NCBI GenBank assembly: GCA_023846275.1
Contig: JAIUJO010000298.1
Span: 7,501 to 71,500 of the forward strand
Reading direction: 5' to 3'
Length of the DNA stretch: 64,000 nt
Source: Vanilla planifolia
Taxonomy: Eukaryota; Streptophyta; Magnoliopsida; Asparagales; Orchidaceae
Part shown: positions 24,396 to 36,400 of the stretch, one piece after another
Layout: each line of letters starts with the position of its first letter
Position numbering within the stretch: the stretch's first letter is position 1
Notes under the pieces: model-generated
What the model saw: only the letters and a program-made list of their open reading frames with translations
Database searches by the model: none
Told to the model about the DNA's origin: nothing
Position numbers and translations under genes: made by a program

Positions 24396-25170
24396 CAAAA
24401 GAAGTTTAGGCTCATTAGCCTTTGCAATTTGATTAATAAAGTAGTGACCAAAATTTTTGTAGTTAGACATAGGGCATTGCATCCAGATATCTTTGTGAGC
24501 GAGCAAGTTGCTTTTGTGTTATGTCATGCTATATCTGATAATATTTTTTTGAATGAGAAAAAAAACCTATTTACACCTGTTTTCTTTCAAAGAAGGTTTG
24601 ATAGTAATAAAATTAGATAAGGATTTGGCTTATTATAAGGAAAATTAGAAATTTGTATTGGATATGCTTAAGCAGTGGTAGTTACTTATACTTTGTTGTA
24701 CTTGGATTAAGGCTTATATCACCACATAAAGATTTTGGATTATGTTTAACATTTTTCATATATCATTGATGCAAGTAACTAGGGGTTTTAGATAAGGATA
24801 TGCTTATGAATTGTTAAGAAAATTGGAAATTAGATTTGGATTATTCTTATGATAAGAAAATTAGAAATTAGTGTTGGATATGCTTAAACATTGGTAGTTC
24901 CTTACACTTTGCTGTGGTTGGATTAAGCATTATATCACCACCACAATATTTAGGATTATGTTAAATATTTTCTATCTATCATTGATCGAAGTAACTAAGG
25001 TAGGGATGTCCTCTCAATCCATATCACTTACTATTGTGTCTAAGTATCTCTTATTGCTTATTTGTATCAGTTTGATCATGTTGTCTCGATTGAGCTTATG
25101 AATTTCCCTTCTTCCTTGATGTTCATGCACCTTTTTGTATGTTGCTAAATCATGATTTATGAACCATCAA
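24396..25170 (+). pseudogene. LINE reverse transcriptase remnant with internal duplication
   Basis: The opening block reads KKFRLISLCNLINKVV and continues to EQVAFV, the first conserved region of LINE reverse transcriptase. Further on the RGLRQG region appears twice: at 24778-24798 as TRGFR-stop-G and at 24998-25027 as R-stop-GCPLNPY, where in both copies a stop replaces the expected Gln. The two copies result from a tandem duplication. The YADD catalytic motif was not found, so the domain is incomplete as well as broken. Confidence 0.85.
24625..25040 (+). repeat. ~216-bp imperfect tandem duplication in LINE RT
   Basis: The blocks gatatgcttaa at 24661 and 24877, ttggattaa...tatatcaccac, and tattttctatctatcattgat or its variant recur 216-217 bases apart. 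Both copies carry the same stretch of reverse transcriptase. Confidence 0.85.
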
Positions 25171-25954
25171 TTGTGTGTCAAGTAGAAAATTATGTCCAAG
25201 GTGGTTGATCAAATAATTATTAATGGTGGGCCACAATGTCATGATGAACTCAATGTTAACTGTTATTCTTACTTATTACTTACTCTACACCTTAATTCCA
25301 AGCTACACTATATAGAATAAAACATATTGTTGTGTCGTTATCTTTGGGATTGTTCAAATGATAGTAGTACAATAAACAATGCCTATTGAGAAATACAACT
25401 CTTAAAGAATGTGTCAGACTTGGAGTTTGTAGTTTTCCGACCTACTAGTCAAGTCTGATTACAAAATATTGTAGGTGTGGTGTTACTCGTGAAGATAATT
25501 TACGAGTTTAGTTCTTTTGATCATAGATACATTATGATAATAATACTTTTCATATGTCTTGTAGTGCATCTCATACATGTATGTCACTCAAAATTGGAGC
25601 CTTCTATACCACAAACAATATGGTTTGATGAATTGTTGCCAGTAATTTTGTTTCCTTTCTTTGGTTAATTTGCTTGGAATCCATTCTATTGCTACTAAAA
25701 CAACCTATTTTAACAAGGATGTGGAGCATTTGATATTTGTAGTAGAGCTAGTGAAGGAGCATGGGGTGTTGGATCATAAAAAGATTTAGAAGTTATTCAT
25801 GTCTAATTTTGTATTTTAGATTCTACATTCTTCTTAGGTTAAATCAAATCAAAAGAAAATGAATGTTTTATGCTTCACATTGGTGGGGCTATGGTGTTTA
25901 ACTTAGTGACTATATACAATAACATATATATGTACATCAAGGGAGGAGTCGTGT

Positions 25955-26150
25955 TAGTTTGGAAAGACATGGTGCAACCCTAATTAAACATTTTCCTTCA
26001 GAGATTAGCATTAAATCTACTTCTTACTTACACCAGGCTTCATGCAAGAGGGATTGAGACATCTAAACTTTGTTTTTAGTGATGTCATACTAATGAAGAT
26101 GTGAAGCATTATTTTTGAGAGTGGTGTATCATGAAAGAACTCTGGTTTAG
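25955..26150 (+). pseudogene. LINE zf-RVT segment remnant
   Basis: Between the reverse transcriptase and RNase H of plant LINEs there is a Cys/His segment. Here VWKDMVQP is followed, through stops, by LTYTRLHARGIETSKLCF, then CHTNEDVKHYF and EWCIMKELW. These correspond to the R-L-x-x-R-G-I, C-x-x-C, E-D-x-x-H and L-W positions of that segment. Two stops fall between the Cys residues. Confidence 0.8.
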
Positions 26151-26460
26151 TAGCTTCGTAAATGACTAATTCATGTTTGGTACGATTAAGTATTGGGATG
26201 TGACTTCTATTTTTTAGTTCCTTAATTGGATGTCTATGAATGTGTAGGTGGCTATAATTCTCAACTAGTCAAATGTACTACTTTATCTTTATTGTACCTT
26301 TGGAATAACAAGAATTTGTAGGCACAAGAAAAAAAAGATACTCAACTTAGTTGCACAACAAAGGAGAAATCGCATTATAGTTGCTACTGTGTACAACTCT
26401 TTGATCATGTCCAATGGGAGCTCAGTGGTCTTGACCAGTTGTTTGTTATCTCTTATTAGA

Positions 26461-26661
26461 CTCCTCCAATAGGTTGGATTAAATTTAAACATGATGTAGT
26501 TATGCATGATGACATAAATGTTAGATTTGGTACTGTTAGATGGGATGACATTGGTAGATTTACTATTATTTTCAGAAAAACTTTGGTTTCATATCCAACA
26601 AATACCATGGACATTGTTGCTATTCTAAAAGCAATGGAAATCTTGAAAGCATGCATTTTTA
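26461..26661 (+). pseudogene. LINE C-terminal RNase H remnant
   Basis: A 66-codon open stretch reads PPIGWIKFKHDVVMHDD, then FGTVRWDDIGRF and MDIVAILKAMEILKA. This matches the start of the plant LINE RNase H domain, where P-P-x-G-W-x-K-x-N-x-D-G is followed by G-x-G-x-x-x-R-D-x-x-G. The first catalytic Asp is kept, but the following Gly is Val. The rest of the domain is lost. The WNNKN string near 26298 fits the W-x-x-x-x-R-N linker before it. Confidence 0.85.
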
Positions 26662-26680
26662 TATGATTTTATTTGGGACC

Positions 26681-29600
26681 TACTAAAGCCTCTCCCAAAT
26701 CACTTCAATTTTGTGTTTTTAATTATTTTATATATGAACTTTGTTAAACATAGTATGTTGTAGGCTTTGGCTATTATTATACCAAGGAACCCAATGACTT
26801 TGATTTGACATACAATGCTAATGGAGTCCAAAAAGTGAAATCTACCAATCACTTGTTGGCATCATTTATGGTTAAGACTATGGTGGTATCTGATCATCTT
26901 GAAGCCCCTTACTCTAATTATGTATTAATTAAAACAACATCAGCAAATTCTTTTGTAATGATTTTTTCATAAATTTTTGAATTTTAACTATGACTATGAG
27001 AGATGTGTGCCTATGATTGTCCCTCTTAATCTTTACTTCAATCTCAAATGCCATCATAAAAGGATCAAAATTCAACAATGTTATACCATGATAATGTATC
27101 CAAACCATGGGCATGCCTTAAGCAACTTAATTTCTACAAAAAGATTAGGGTGGATAGTGTACACAAAAAGGCAGATCAATCAACCCAAACAATAGTATTA
27201 CTATGAGCATTTTAACTACAAATTAAACATAGGATATTGGAGCTAAGATTTTTGTGGCTATTGAAACCAAACTTTCCCACCAAAGGATCCCCATTAGGTG
27301 ATTTAGATTATACTTTTTCAAATTACTAAACTTATGGAGCTTATATTATTATCTATTATCAATACCTCACCATACAAGATTGGGAAATTTGCTCGCTTAC
27401 TGCCTTACTTGGATGTGGTATCCATGTATCAAGCTACCACTTCAGAATCAAATCCTAATTCTCCATCTACCATTACAACCATGGTAGGCCCCTATATTAC
27501 CATCAAAAGTTGATAAGGTTGAAATTTGAATGATGCATCACATACACAGATGTTGTGTGATATGATAAGTTATCATGAAAAGTTAAGGAGCTAAGTGAAA
27601 GTGCACATCAACCTTCTACTTAATAAATGCTTCCCATTAAGAAGTTAGGATATGATGCATGTATTAGCTCTAAAATTATATGGTTTTCAAAGTAGCATGT
27701 GCCTTCACAAAATCTAGAACTATTTTATCGAGTCATTCACTTTTTCATTGTTTAAAATTATTTATACTTACACATGCATGGATTATTGTTCAAATAAGCA
27801 TATGACTTCTTACAAGCTCAATTAGATTGACACCCAAAGATAAAGCACTAGGTAGCACCTCATGACATAGTTGACATGTTCGTCATGTATGGTGACACTT
27901 CACAAAGGAATAATGAATGCTTTCATGTTTTGAGGCCATTCGTCAAGTAATGAAACATTGCCACTCAATAATAGGATTCTTTAATGAAACCCTCCTTGGT
28001 AGTGAATGAAGATAAAAATGCATAGTTTGAACGACTATGCCAACAATCAAGCAAGGGCGATCACATGTTCAATTGCATTACAAAACAACAAAAGTTCCAA
28101 GTCATGAGCTGTGTGGCATCAACAAGATAATTGAATGGGAACGTATGAATCCAATAGAAAAGAAGGAAATCTATGAAGTTCCTCCCTAAAAAGCTTTGCT
28201 TAGCTGACAAAGCCCTTCAAATAATAATTGACAACACCAGGAGGTAGCCAAGCCATAAGAAGCAACACCACAAAAAAGTAACTCTTGTGCAAAAGTGGTT
28301 TAAAGCCAATCTAATCTGATTAACCCAAAGAGATTCAAAGATTTTAACACAATTGGCCTAATTATGGATGAAGGCCTTGGCTAACATACACATGGCATGA
28401 CAACCAACAAGATCTAGAAAAATAACATAGTAATACAAATGATCCATTACAGCCTACACCAATAAACAAACAATTAAATTGGCTAAAAAGTATTGCACCT
28501 CAGAAATTAAAGTTGTTCAACATAGCTCATGTAATTATAAAATGTTTTTCCAAGATCCAAGACAAGATAGCAAGGACACTACGTGCTCTAAAATTTGCTT
28601 GTGATGAAGTAACATGATGTTAATCACTTTAAAAAGTTGTAATTTTACAACTAATAGATCACACTTGTTAGGCCCCTCCGTGCTGCATGAATAAGAATTC
28701 ATAACATGATGGTGAGGCTTTTCACCATGCATCATACCATGTAGACGTAATAGCATACTCAACCAACACATGGCCATGTCTAATTTGCACCATAGAAGTT
28801 TCACTGTGACATTGGCAAATATCATAGAAAATAAAGCTCCAAGTAGTAAGAAAAGTGTGACAATTTCACATTGTGCAATTTCAAGTCCCTATTAGAATGA
28901 CACCTCATTCTTGGTTCACCTATCCTAAGATATGGCAATGGGGAGAAAAGCCATGCAATTCAAGCACAAAATGTTGGATGTGAAGAATTCCAACACACGG
29001 GACACTAGGATGCTACCATACATCATACAAAAAAATGGCAAGAACCTTGATGACAAAGGCATTGGTAAAAGTAAGCAAAATTGTACTTCACAAAGCCCCA
29101 CACAGAGGAAAAAGAGTGACACTTTGAATGCACACAATGATATGTCTCTTAATTGGGCATCACCTTATACTAGAACCAAGACATGGTAGTCCTAAAAATC
29201 TAAAAAAAATGATACAACACCAGTCACATGCACAACATGTCGCAAACCACATTTGAGAATTATGAACAATTGCACATGACTAAGGACGAAGCATAAAATG
29301 CACAAACCCTTGTGCATATTGCATCATCGAACTTTTTCTTCATCATAAACGACACTATGCCACAAATTAACAAATGCAAATTACATGTAATAATTCCATC
29401 AATGTGGAAGACAAGTTTTCTAATACGACAACACCTTGTCAATGCACCAGTAGTCCATAATGGAAACATCCTAAACAAAGTTGCACTTTATGGGCCCCAA
29501 TACACACATGCATTGGATGTAATAAGGAGTGCATGTACTTGCTACTACATGTGCAAATAGTATGCTATCGGTGTTGTAGTGCATCAAGTGTTCTGCCATA

Positions 29601-30190
29601 GATGTGAGTACAACAACATGAGGCCAGGCCTATTACATAATGCACCATCCAATTGTCACTTTGGTACTAGCTACATTATGTTACATATATCCTTTAGTGG
29701 ATTGTATGTTATGAAAATTCTATTAATGAAGAAGTAAAGTCTCCTAATAAACTATCATCTTATCAAATTGCTAGCAACTTGCAACTATACAAAATTTTTA
29801 AAAAAATACACTTTGTGAGCCACATTAGTCATGCAAGAGGAGTTGGGCACATATAAATCTCATTTTTCAAGTGATAAAAATCTCTATGTTTTTAGATAAA
29901 TTTAATTTACACAAAAAAGACAAAAGAATAAAAACATGTTTCGTATAATTTATTTTTTAAAAAGTTAAATTATTGATCACAAATTAACATAACATATGGC
30001 GTGCCTTATCGTGTGATGTTGTACTAGATCAAACCTGTTAGAATAATAACGAATCGGGTCAGGCTTAGACCCATTGGGCAACAACCCAATTCTCTAGAAG
30101 TTCATCAGTCATCATTGTGAATTGGATAAAGATGAGCTGGATAGCTCACTACGAATTTTTTCTCCTCTATTTATTTCATTCCGACGACCG
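26681..30190. other. Unassigned AT-rich sequence upstream of the kinesin relic
   Basis: Short ORFs only, none recognised. 27200-29700 is richer in CA and less AT-rich than its surroundings, which suggests one or more unidentified transposon bodies. The last 100 bases before 30191 would have been the promoter and leader of the kinesin gene; no convincing TATA box was identified. Confidence 0.5.
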
Positions 30191-30482
30191 ATGGAGAGGA
30201 TCTATGTCACCGTGCGTGCACAACATCTCTCACCTGAAGAGTTTAAAACAAACACTTTGAGGATCTCTAAGAATTCCATTTTCCTTGTTAATCGTTCAAC
30301 TGTCTTTGAGTTTGTTAAGTGCCCACCACCGCCACCACGCCTCTAGATATATTGTTGCTCAATGACACCTAAACCTCTTTATTTATCCTCAAACAAGGTT
30401 TTTGGGGAAGATTGCAAGGAGGCTAAAATTTTTGATGCTCGGGTGAAAGACAGTGTTGCCTCCATTTTTTGTGGATTTAGCG
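30191..30482 (+). pseudogene. KIN-7 relic exon 1: motor N-terminus
   Basis: Starts at the ATG reading MERIYVTVRAQHLSPEEF, the usual start of KIN-7O-type motors, then RISKNSIFLVNRST and FEF. After about 78 foreign in-frame bases, which contain a TAG at 30344-30346, it resumes as NKVFGEDCKEAKIFDARVKD and CGFSG. The donor gtatgt follows 30482. The interruption could be an insertion or a tiny intron of 84 bases (30314-30397, GT...AG), which would cost two residues. Confidence 0.92.
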
Positions 30483-33400
30483 GTATGTCCATATTTGTTT
30501 TCCTTGTGTATGATTTCCATATAATTTAATCAGGAATTATTGAGGAAGTTTGTACGTTGATACCGCAGATACCTAGATGCCTAATTGTAGCACCTGGGAT
30601 ATTTTTTTGTGCCTTATGATTTTGTTTAAAGTCGTGTATGGGAAATACGGGCACCAACACCTACATAAGCATTTTTAAGTGCTATCTCAATTGTTTTGTT
30701 GAAAATTGATCCACATTTTTTGAAAGTCTAATATTTTTTTTTCCATTATTTATTCAAAGTTTTGAATTTTTTGCCATAAAGTAGACTGAGGTAAATGGTG
30801 GTGAGCTACAATTCATGGATGCAAAAGGACAATGTTAGTCTTATTTTTTCAATTTCCAATTAAAAACGTTTTCTCTGTTTTTTTTTGTGCAATATGAATC
30901 AATGTATCACATTGTTAGGGCATGGAAGGCATTTGAAGCATAGATAGAAAAATGGTAACAACCAACAGCCAAGGCATACGAAGCCATAGGTGGATATAAG
31001 ACTTTATGAGTGAGTGCCATATCCCAGGCTTGGAAGGCACTACATCTTGATAACCTAGGCATACTGAAGGGAGATTTTGATGTCAATCTATATGATTTAT
31101 GTTTAGGATAAAGGTTAATTGATTTGATTTTGTATTACAATATGAATTATTATTTATATAGATAAAATAAATTAACAAATTGATAATGAAAACGCAATTA
31201 ATTTCATTTTTTCAAAAGTAAAGTATATATATTATTAATATAATAATATTTGAAATAATAATATATTACTTATAATCTAAATCTAAATCTAAATGATAAC
31301 AAGATAATCAATAAAACAAAACTCTTAAATATTCATCCAAATAGATGGTCTAGTGTTGGAGGCCTATGATGATTGCTACAAATTAGTGAGATAGATTTAA
31401 AATTTAATATATGAAATGAAATCTAAGTTTACAAAGCAAACAAATAGGTGAAATCCATTGATAAAGCTTAAGCAATAAAGATTGAGGTGTAGATATACGC
31501 AAGGGAATGTCAAATTTATTTAATACATAATAACAAATTGTACATGAATATGGTTTCATTGCTCATAAGAAGTGAAATGAAACATAAAACTAGTATATAA
31601 GGTCTACCATGCATGATCTTCATAAATGAAAAAATAAAACATTCTCAATGTTTGAATGTTACTTCAAATTACTTAAATGTTTTAGACATGTCAATTGAAT
31701 TAATGCCAAAAACATAAATAACCACATAAGTTATGAATAACAACATTATGAATAACTAAATTTCAAATTATGAAATCGCTCGTTTGAATTTCAACTCTAC
31801 ATATGATACAAAAAATTGAATTAGTATGCATCAAAATTTTAATATATCTGCACAATACATATACATATATAAAAGTAATCATGTACAACACAATTTACTT
31901 ATCATAACTTATATAAAATATAATCACTTTATGGATATATTGTGGTCACCTTAAAATAAGAGGAACGTTATAGCAAACCTAAAATGAAAGTGAGGCTGTC
32001 ACTAACTTGAAACAATAGAGTTGTCTCTCTGAGAGCTTGTTGGCTTAGTTATCCAATCATATAATAAAAATGTTATCATTAATTGACACATTCAACATTT
32101 AATTACACTTGTGCATAATCAATCATAGCGTTATTAATAATGATGTAATATTGTTATGCAACATGATCTTTAGAGGAATATGTTTTGTAGGTATCACATG
32201 AGCTGCCAATGTTTATGAGAAAGTATTATGTTCAATAGTAAATATGTTCAGTTAGTTTTATATGAACAAAATTAACATATAAATAACTAACTTGTTATAG
32301 CATGTTATGTGTTTTCTTATTGAGATCATGTAACAATTTCAAGAAATGAACTAGCTAAAGGTACATATAACTTTTATTATTTAATGAAAATGAATTACAT
32401 ATAAAAATTGATTTAACTTAAACTAAAAAAATCAATGTAAATTCCTCAAGTTGAAGGATGCATTCTTCTAATTGTTATGTGTCACTTATTGCAAAATATA
32501 TGTGTTGGGTTCAAACTTCTTTTAGGTGTGCAATGCTACTTCAACTAGTGCTAATTTGTATTGTTGAAAAGTGATGTCTAAACCAAACACATGTTGTATA
32601 TATTTAAACCATGTTAAATTTAATGATTTAATTTATTGTTCTATTTTATGTGATTTATTCAATTGATCTTAAACAAAGAAACGTATTCATGATATGCACC
32701 TTCATGCCTCCACAAAAATTCGTATCATGGCTATATTAGCCATTCCTATAATTGGCTCTACATTAGTCCATTGGGCTATTATTGCATTTTGAATACTTTT
32801 TGTGTTATTTGTGTGAATGTTGATTGTCTGCTCTCATGTTGTTCTCTATTGAGAAGAAGTAAAAGGCTAAATCACCTTAGCAACATTATATGTCGTATCT
32901 TGATAATATGAAAAAAAAACAATGACTTTGATGGCAAGCTGGAAATCAAGGCCAAGTAATTTGACATTTTATTATTAAGATAAAAACAATATATGTTAGA
33001 GAAGAATCTTGTAATCAGAACAAACAAGTCTTATTTAATTGAAAAATACACACATCCTTACCCTAAATTTTGTAATAAGCACTTATAATGTGAATCATAT
33101 AATGTTATACATAAACCAAATATTGAACATGACTAGATAAGTAATTAAGAAAATATAATAAACACTTGAATATAACAATATTAAAAGATATTTTCTTACT
33201 AATACTTCAATGAAGATTTACTAATCAAGTAAATTGGGTCTAAAAAATTCATAAAGCAATGTTTAAGTTTCTAACCAATCAATAGATCAAACTTCATGTC
33301 ACAAGATGTACGACAAAGTGTTGGAGAATGAATGCTCTGCCATATGCAATTGAATAACATTAAAAAAAATTATGGAATGTTCTATTGTGTATGTTATTCA

Positions 33401-36400
33401 TGAACAATGAAATTCAAGATGTGCATCAACTTTGAAATGCTATTTAAAATCTTTTATTTTAATTAAACATGTCAATCAGCTTAATTTAATAAAACATAAA
33501 TGTTCACAAAATTTATGTACAACAATATTATCCAATACACAATTATCAAACTTGCCAAATAGACAACATTTACAACCATACACATGATATAGGTATTTGG
33601 CTTCATGATCTACTATATTCATGCAAAGAATAATATATGTATATTCATATATGGGGTCACACATCCTGCCATCCAATCACAATAGCTTATAGGTAATATA
33701 ATTATCATGTCAATTTGGGTTAGAAGGATGTTCACCATTATCTCAAAATATAAGAGTGACGACTTCTTCTGCTATGTGATTGGAATAACCAACCTTTATA
33801 CAACATATGGATACCATTAACCATTATGTCACACATACAGTCATGGACATATGATCAATGGTGAAGTTATTTTAAATGAAGTGCTATTACTATGCATCAT
33901 GAGCTTCATATAAACCATTAAACGATTTGCAGAAATGAAACTTCTTTCAATAAAGTAAGTACATTTATGTTCATGATCAATGGTGAAGCATGTGACCATG
34001 AAGTTTTATGTGCAAACCTTTGATTTAGGAAAACTATGGCTATGGGGTGGCAAGAGGACAATTTTTTATGAGTTGTTAAACATAAAAGAGGGTGTCCAGC
34101 CTTTGCAAGAAGAATTATAACCTTAAACATAGAAGAATGGTTGGCATTACAGAGTAGAGAAGATGGCTCCTACTATTATTGAGGCTGGTCTAGTTTGGGG
34201 CTTGTACAACCTATTTGTTGTTCATGTATATAATTTATGCATGTTTGAATTAAGTTGTATTCTTATAATATTTTTAACAATGAATGTAATTATATAATAA
34301 TTGACTAAAACATGAAGATTTGGAAACTATAGAAATCTAGTTTCATGTATTGTACATGAATTGTTAAGTATAATATATTGGTTCTTAATGCATGGTATGT
34401 CACCCCTAGACATATGGTGTATGGGGTGTATAAGGACTAGATAGAGAATTATAAGTAATATGTCAAGGGTATAAAGACAAAACAAATAATTACTTACAAT
34501 ACATAAATTTTTATATATGATACATTGAGTTTATAAGAGCCAACTAGAGAATTGCATATAATGCGTGAATTATTATGTATGATAGGGTGATTTGACGTAC
34601 AATACAAGAATGATAAGGTTTGCACATAGTAGAGAGTAATACCTTATATGGACATACTTTATGTCGAGCTGATGTATAACGCTTTAACGTGATCTAAGTT
34701 TCCTAAAAGAATTAAAAATTGCCAGTGAAATTTTTGGATAATTAATTGATTGTGGAGAAACAAAGTTTTAAAAGAATTATTATTAGAAGGTATTTATGAT
34801 TTAATTTTTGTATTTATTAGGAAAGCTTTTTGAGAATTAAATACATGATTAATTTTTAATTTTAAGTTTTAGGATTTATTTTTTATATATATGAATTGAA
34901 ATTTTGTTGAATTTATTTTAGAATATGACTCGAAATTTCAGTAAGTGCAACATGGAGTTTGAAAACAAAAAGATGTGTGAGGAAGAAGAGAACCATTCTA
35001 ATAACAAAATGGCTATAATAGCTGAAGGGAAATTGAAGGGAGTGTATATAAGGGATACAGTTTAGTAGGGTTGTTATGCAAGCTAAAAATGAGAAGAATG
35101 TAAGAATGAGACAAACAAATTGTCTTATGGAGCAATTCTCAAGCTTACGTTCACCACACCTTGTATGCACTATAGATTCTTTCCAAGTAGACGGCTGCTC
35201 AGATAAGATAGAACTGTTTTTTAATAGTATGGCGTGTGTGGACCATAAGAGAGTTCTTTTGGTTCTATTAGTATTAAATTGTGTTATTAGGTATTGGCGA
35301 TAAGGCAATATAGAATCTAATTTGAGGAAGAGCACATTTTAAAATATCCTGAAGAGAATTTTATCAAGCATTTTTGGAATTTTATATCATAGAGTTGGCT
35401 GTAGAAAATATGAGAGATGAGACTGGTCATGTATGCATTTGAATTATTGGCTATAGAGAATGAGATGTAAATTGTTTTGGAAGGGTCTATATAAGAATTA
35501 ATTGTTTATTTTATTTTTCTTAATTAACTCTTGTATGAACATGTTAGGAGTACTTTATGGCTTTTTAAGTTGCCACAATATATTTAACATGCATGGCATG
35601 ACATATATCACTAATTTGCATTTTATTAGGAAACAAAACAAAAGGATATTTTGTTTAAGTAAATAAGATATTATTTTTAAGGGTATCAAAAAGAGATTAT
35701 AAAAGTTAAACAAAAGTTTGTCTTGAGAACAAGGCTCTTATATTAAAATTAGAAGTCATTTAGTTACCAAACAATTTCATCACATTTTTAAGTATTGTTC
35801 AGTGGTGGAATCTAATAATAGAACCAATGGTGTGTTGTATCTCACTCTAGGTATTGTTTAGAGGCAAAACCTAATTTTAAAAGAATATCTAGCTTTTCTT
35901 TTGAGGATTAAACTATAACTGTTAATAGAAAGGAAAGGGAAAAGGGTTGAGTAAAGGAATATATTGAATTAAAAGGGTGCTTTCGTTCTAATGGAAGATT
36001 AAAATAAGGGTCAAAATAATTACAAAGCAATTTTAAAAGGATTTAATGTAAAATATGGAAACATTGCATTAATATATTAGTCTAATTTTAGATAACTTAT
36101 AATTGATATAATATATTTGTTATTGGGATCTAACATACATCATGACCCAATCTTGTAGTGCCTTATATTTATTAGATATTTTTTTCTATTGAACTCGTGA
36201 TTTTTGGCTTAGTTTCTTTTGGTTAAAAAATTTTACAAAAAGAAGACATATCACAGGAAGATGGTTGGCTCATTATTTGTTCCTATGGAAATCATACAAC
36301 AATTACAAGTATATTTTAACATGTTCAAGAAAAGAGATTATAATGAAACATGACATATTGATGATTTTAAGACATAATAAGCATAAATAAGAGCAATGAG

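Larger units (their letters stand above)
24361..26680 (+). mobile_element. Plant LINE (L1/RTE-like) relic: RT, zf-RVT, RNase H
   Basis: Three domains occur in the order known for the second ORF of plant LINEs. Reverse transcriptase begins with FRLISLCNLINK (24405-24440). A zf-RVT linker lies at about 25955-26150 and a C-terminal RNase H at 26461-26661. All are broken by stops and shifts. The apurinic-type endonuclease normally found upstream was not recognised; only about 250 bases separate the RT from the dispersed repeat at 24118. No clear poly-A tail or target duplication was seen. Confidence 0.85.

Noticed and set aside
28535..28825. 96-codon minus-strand ORF
   Set aside because: No recognisable motif, no supporting context, and length not unusual for 64 kb of random open stretches.
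31270..31295. ctaaatctaaatctaaat, resembling a telomere-type repeat
   Set aside because: Only three imperfect units with an extra base compared with the plant telomere unit.
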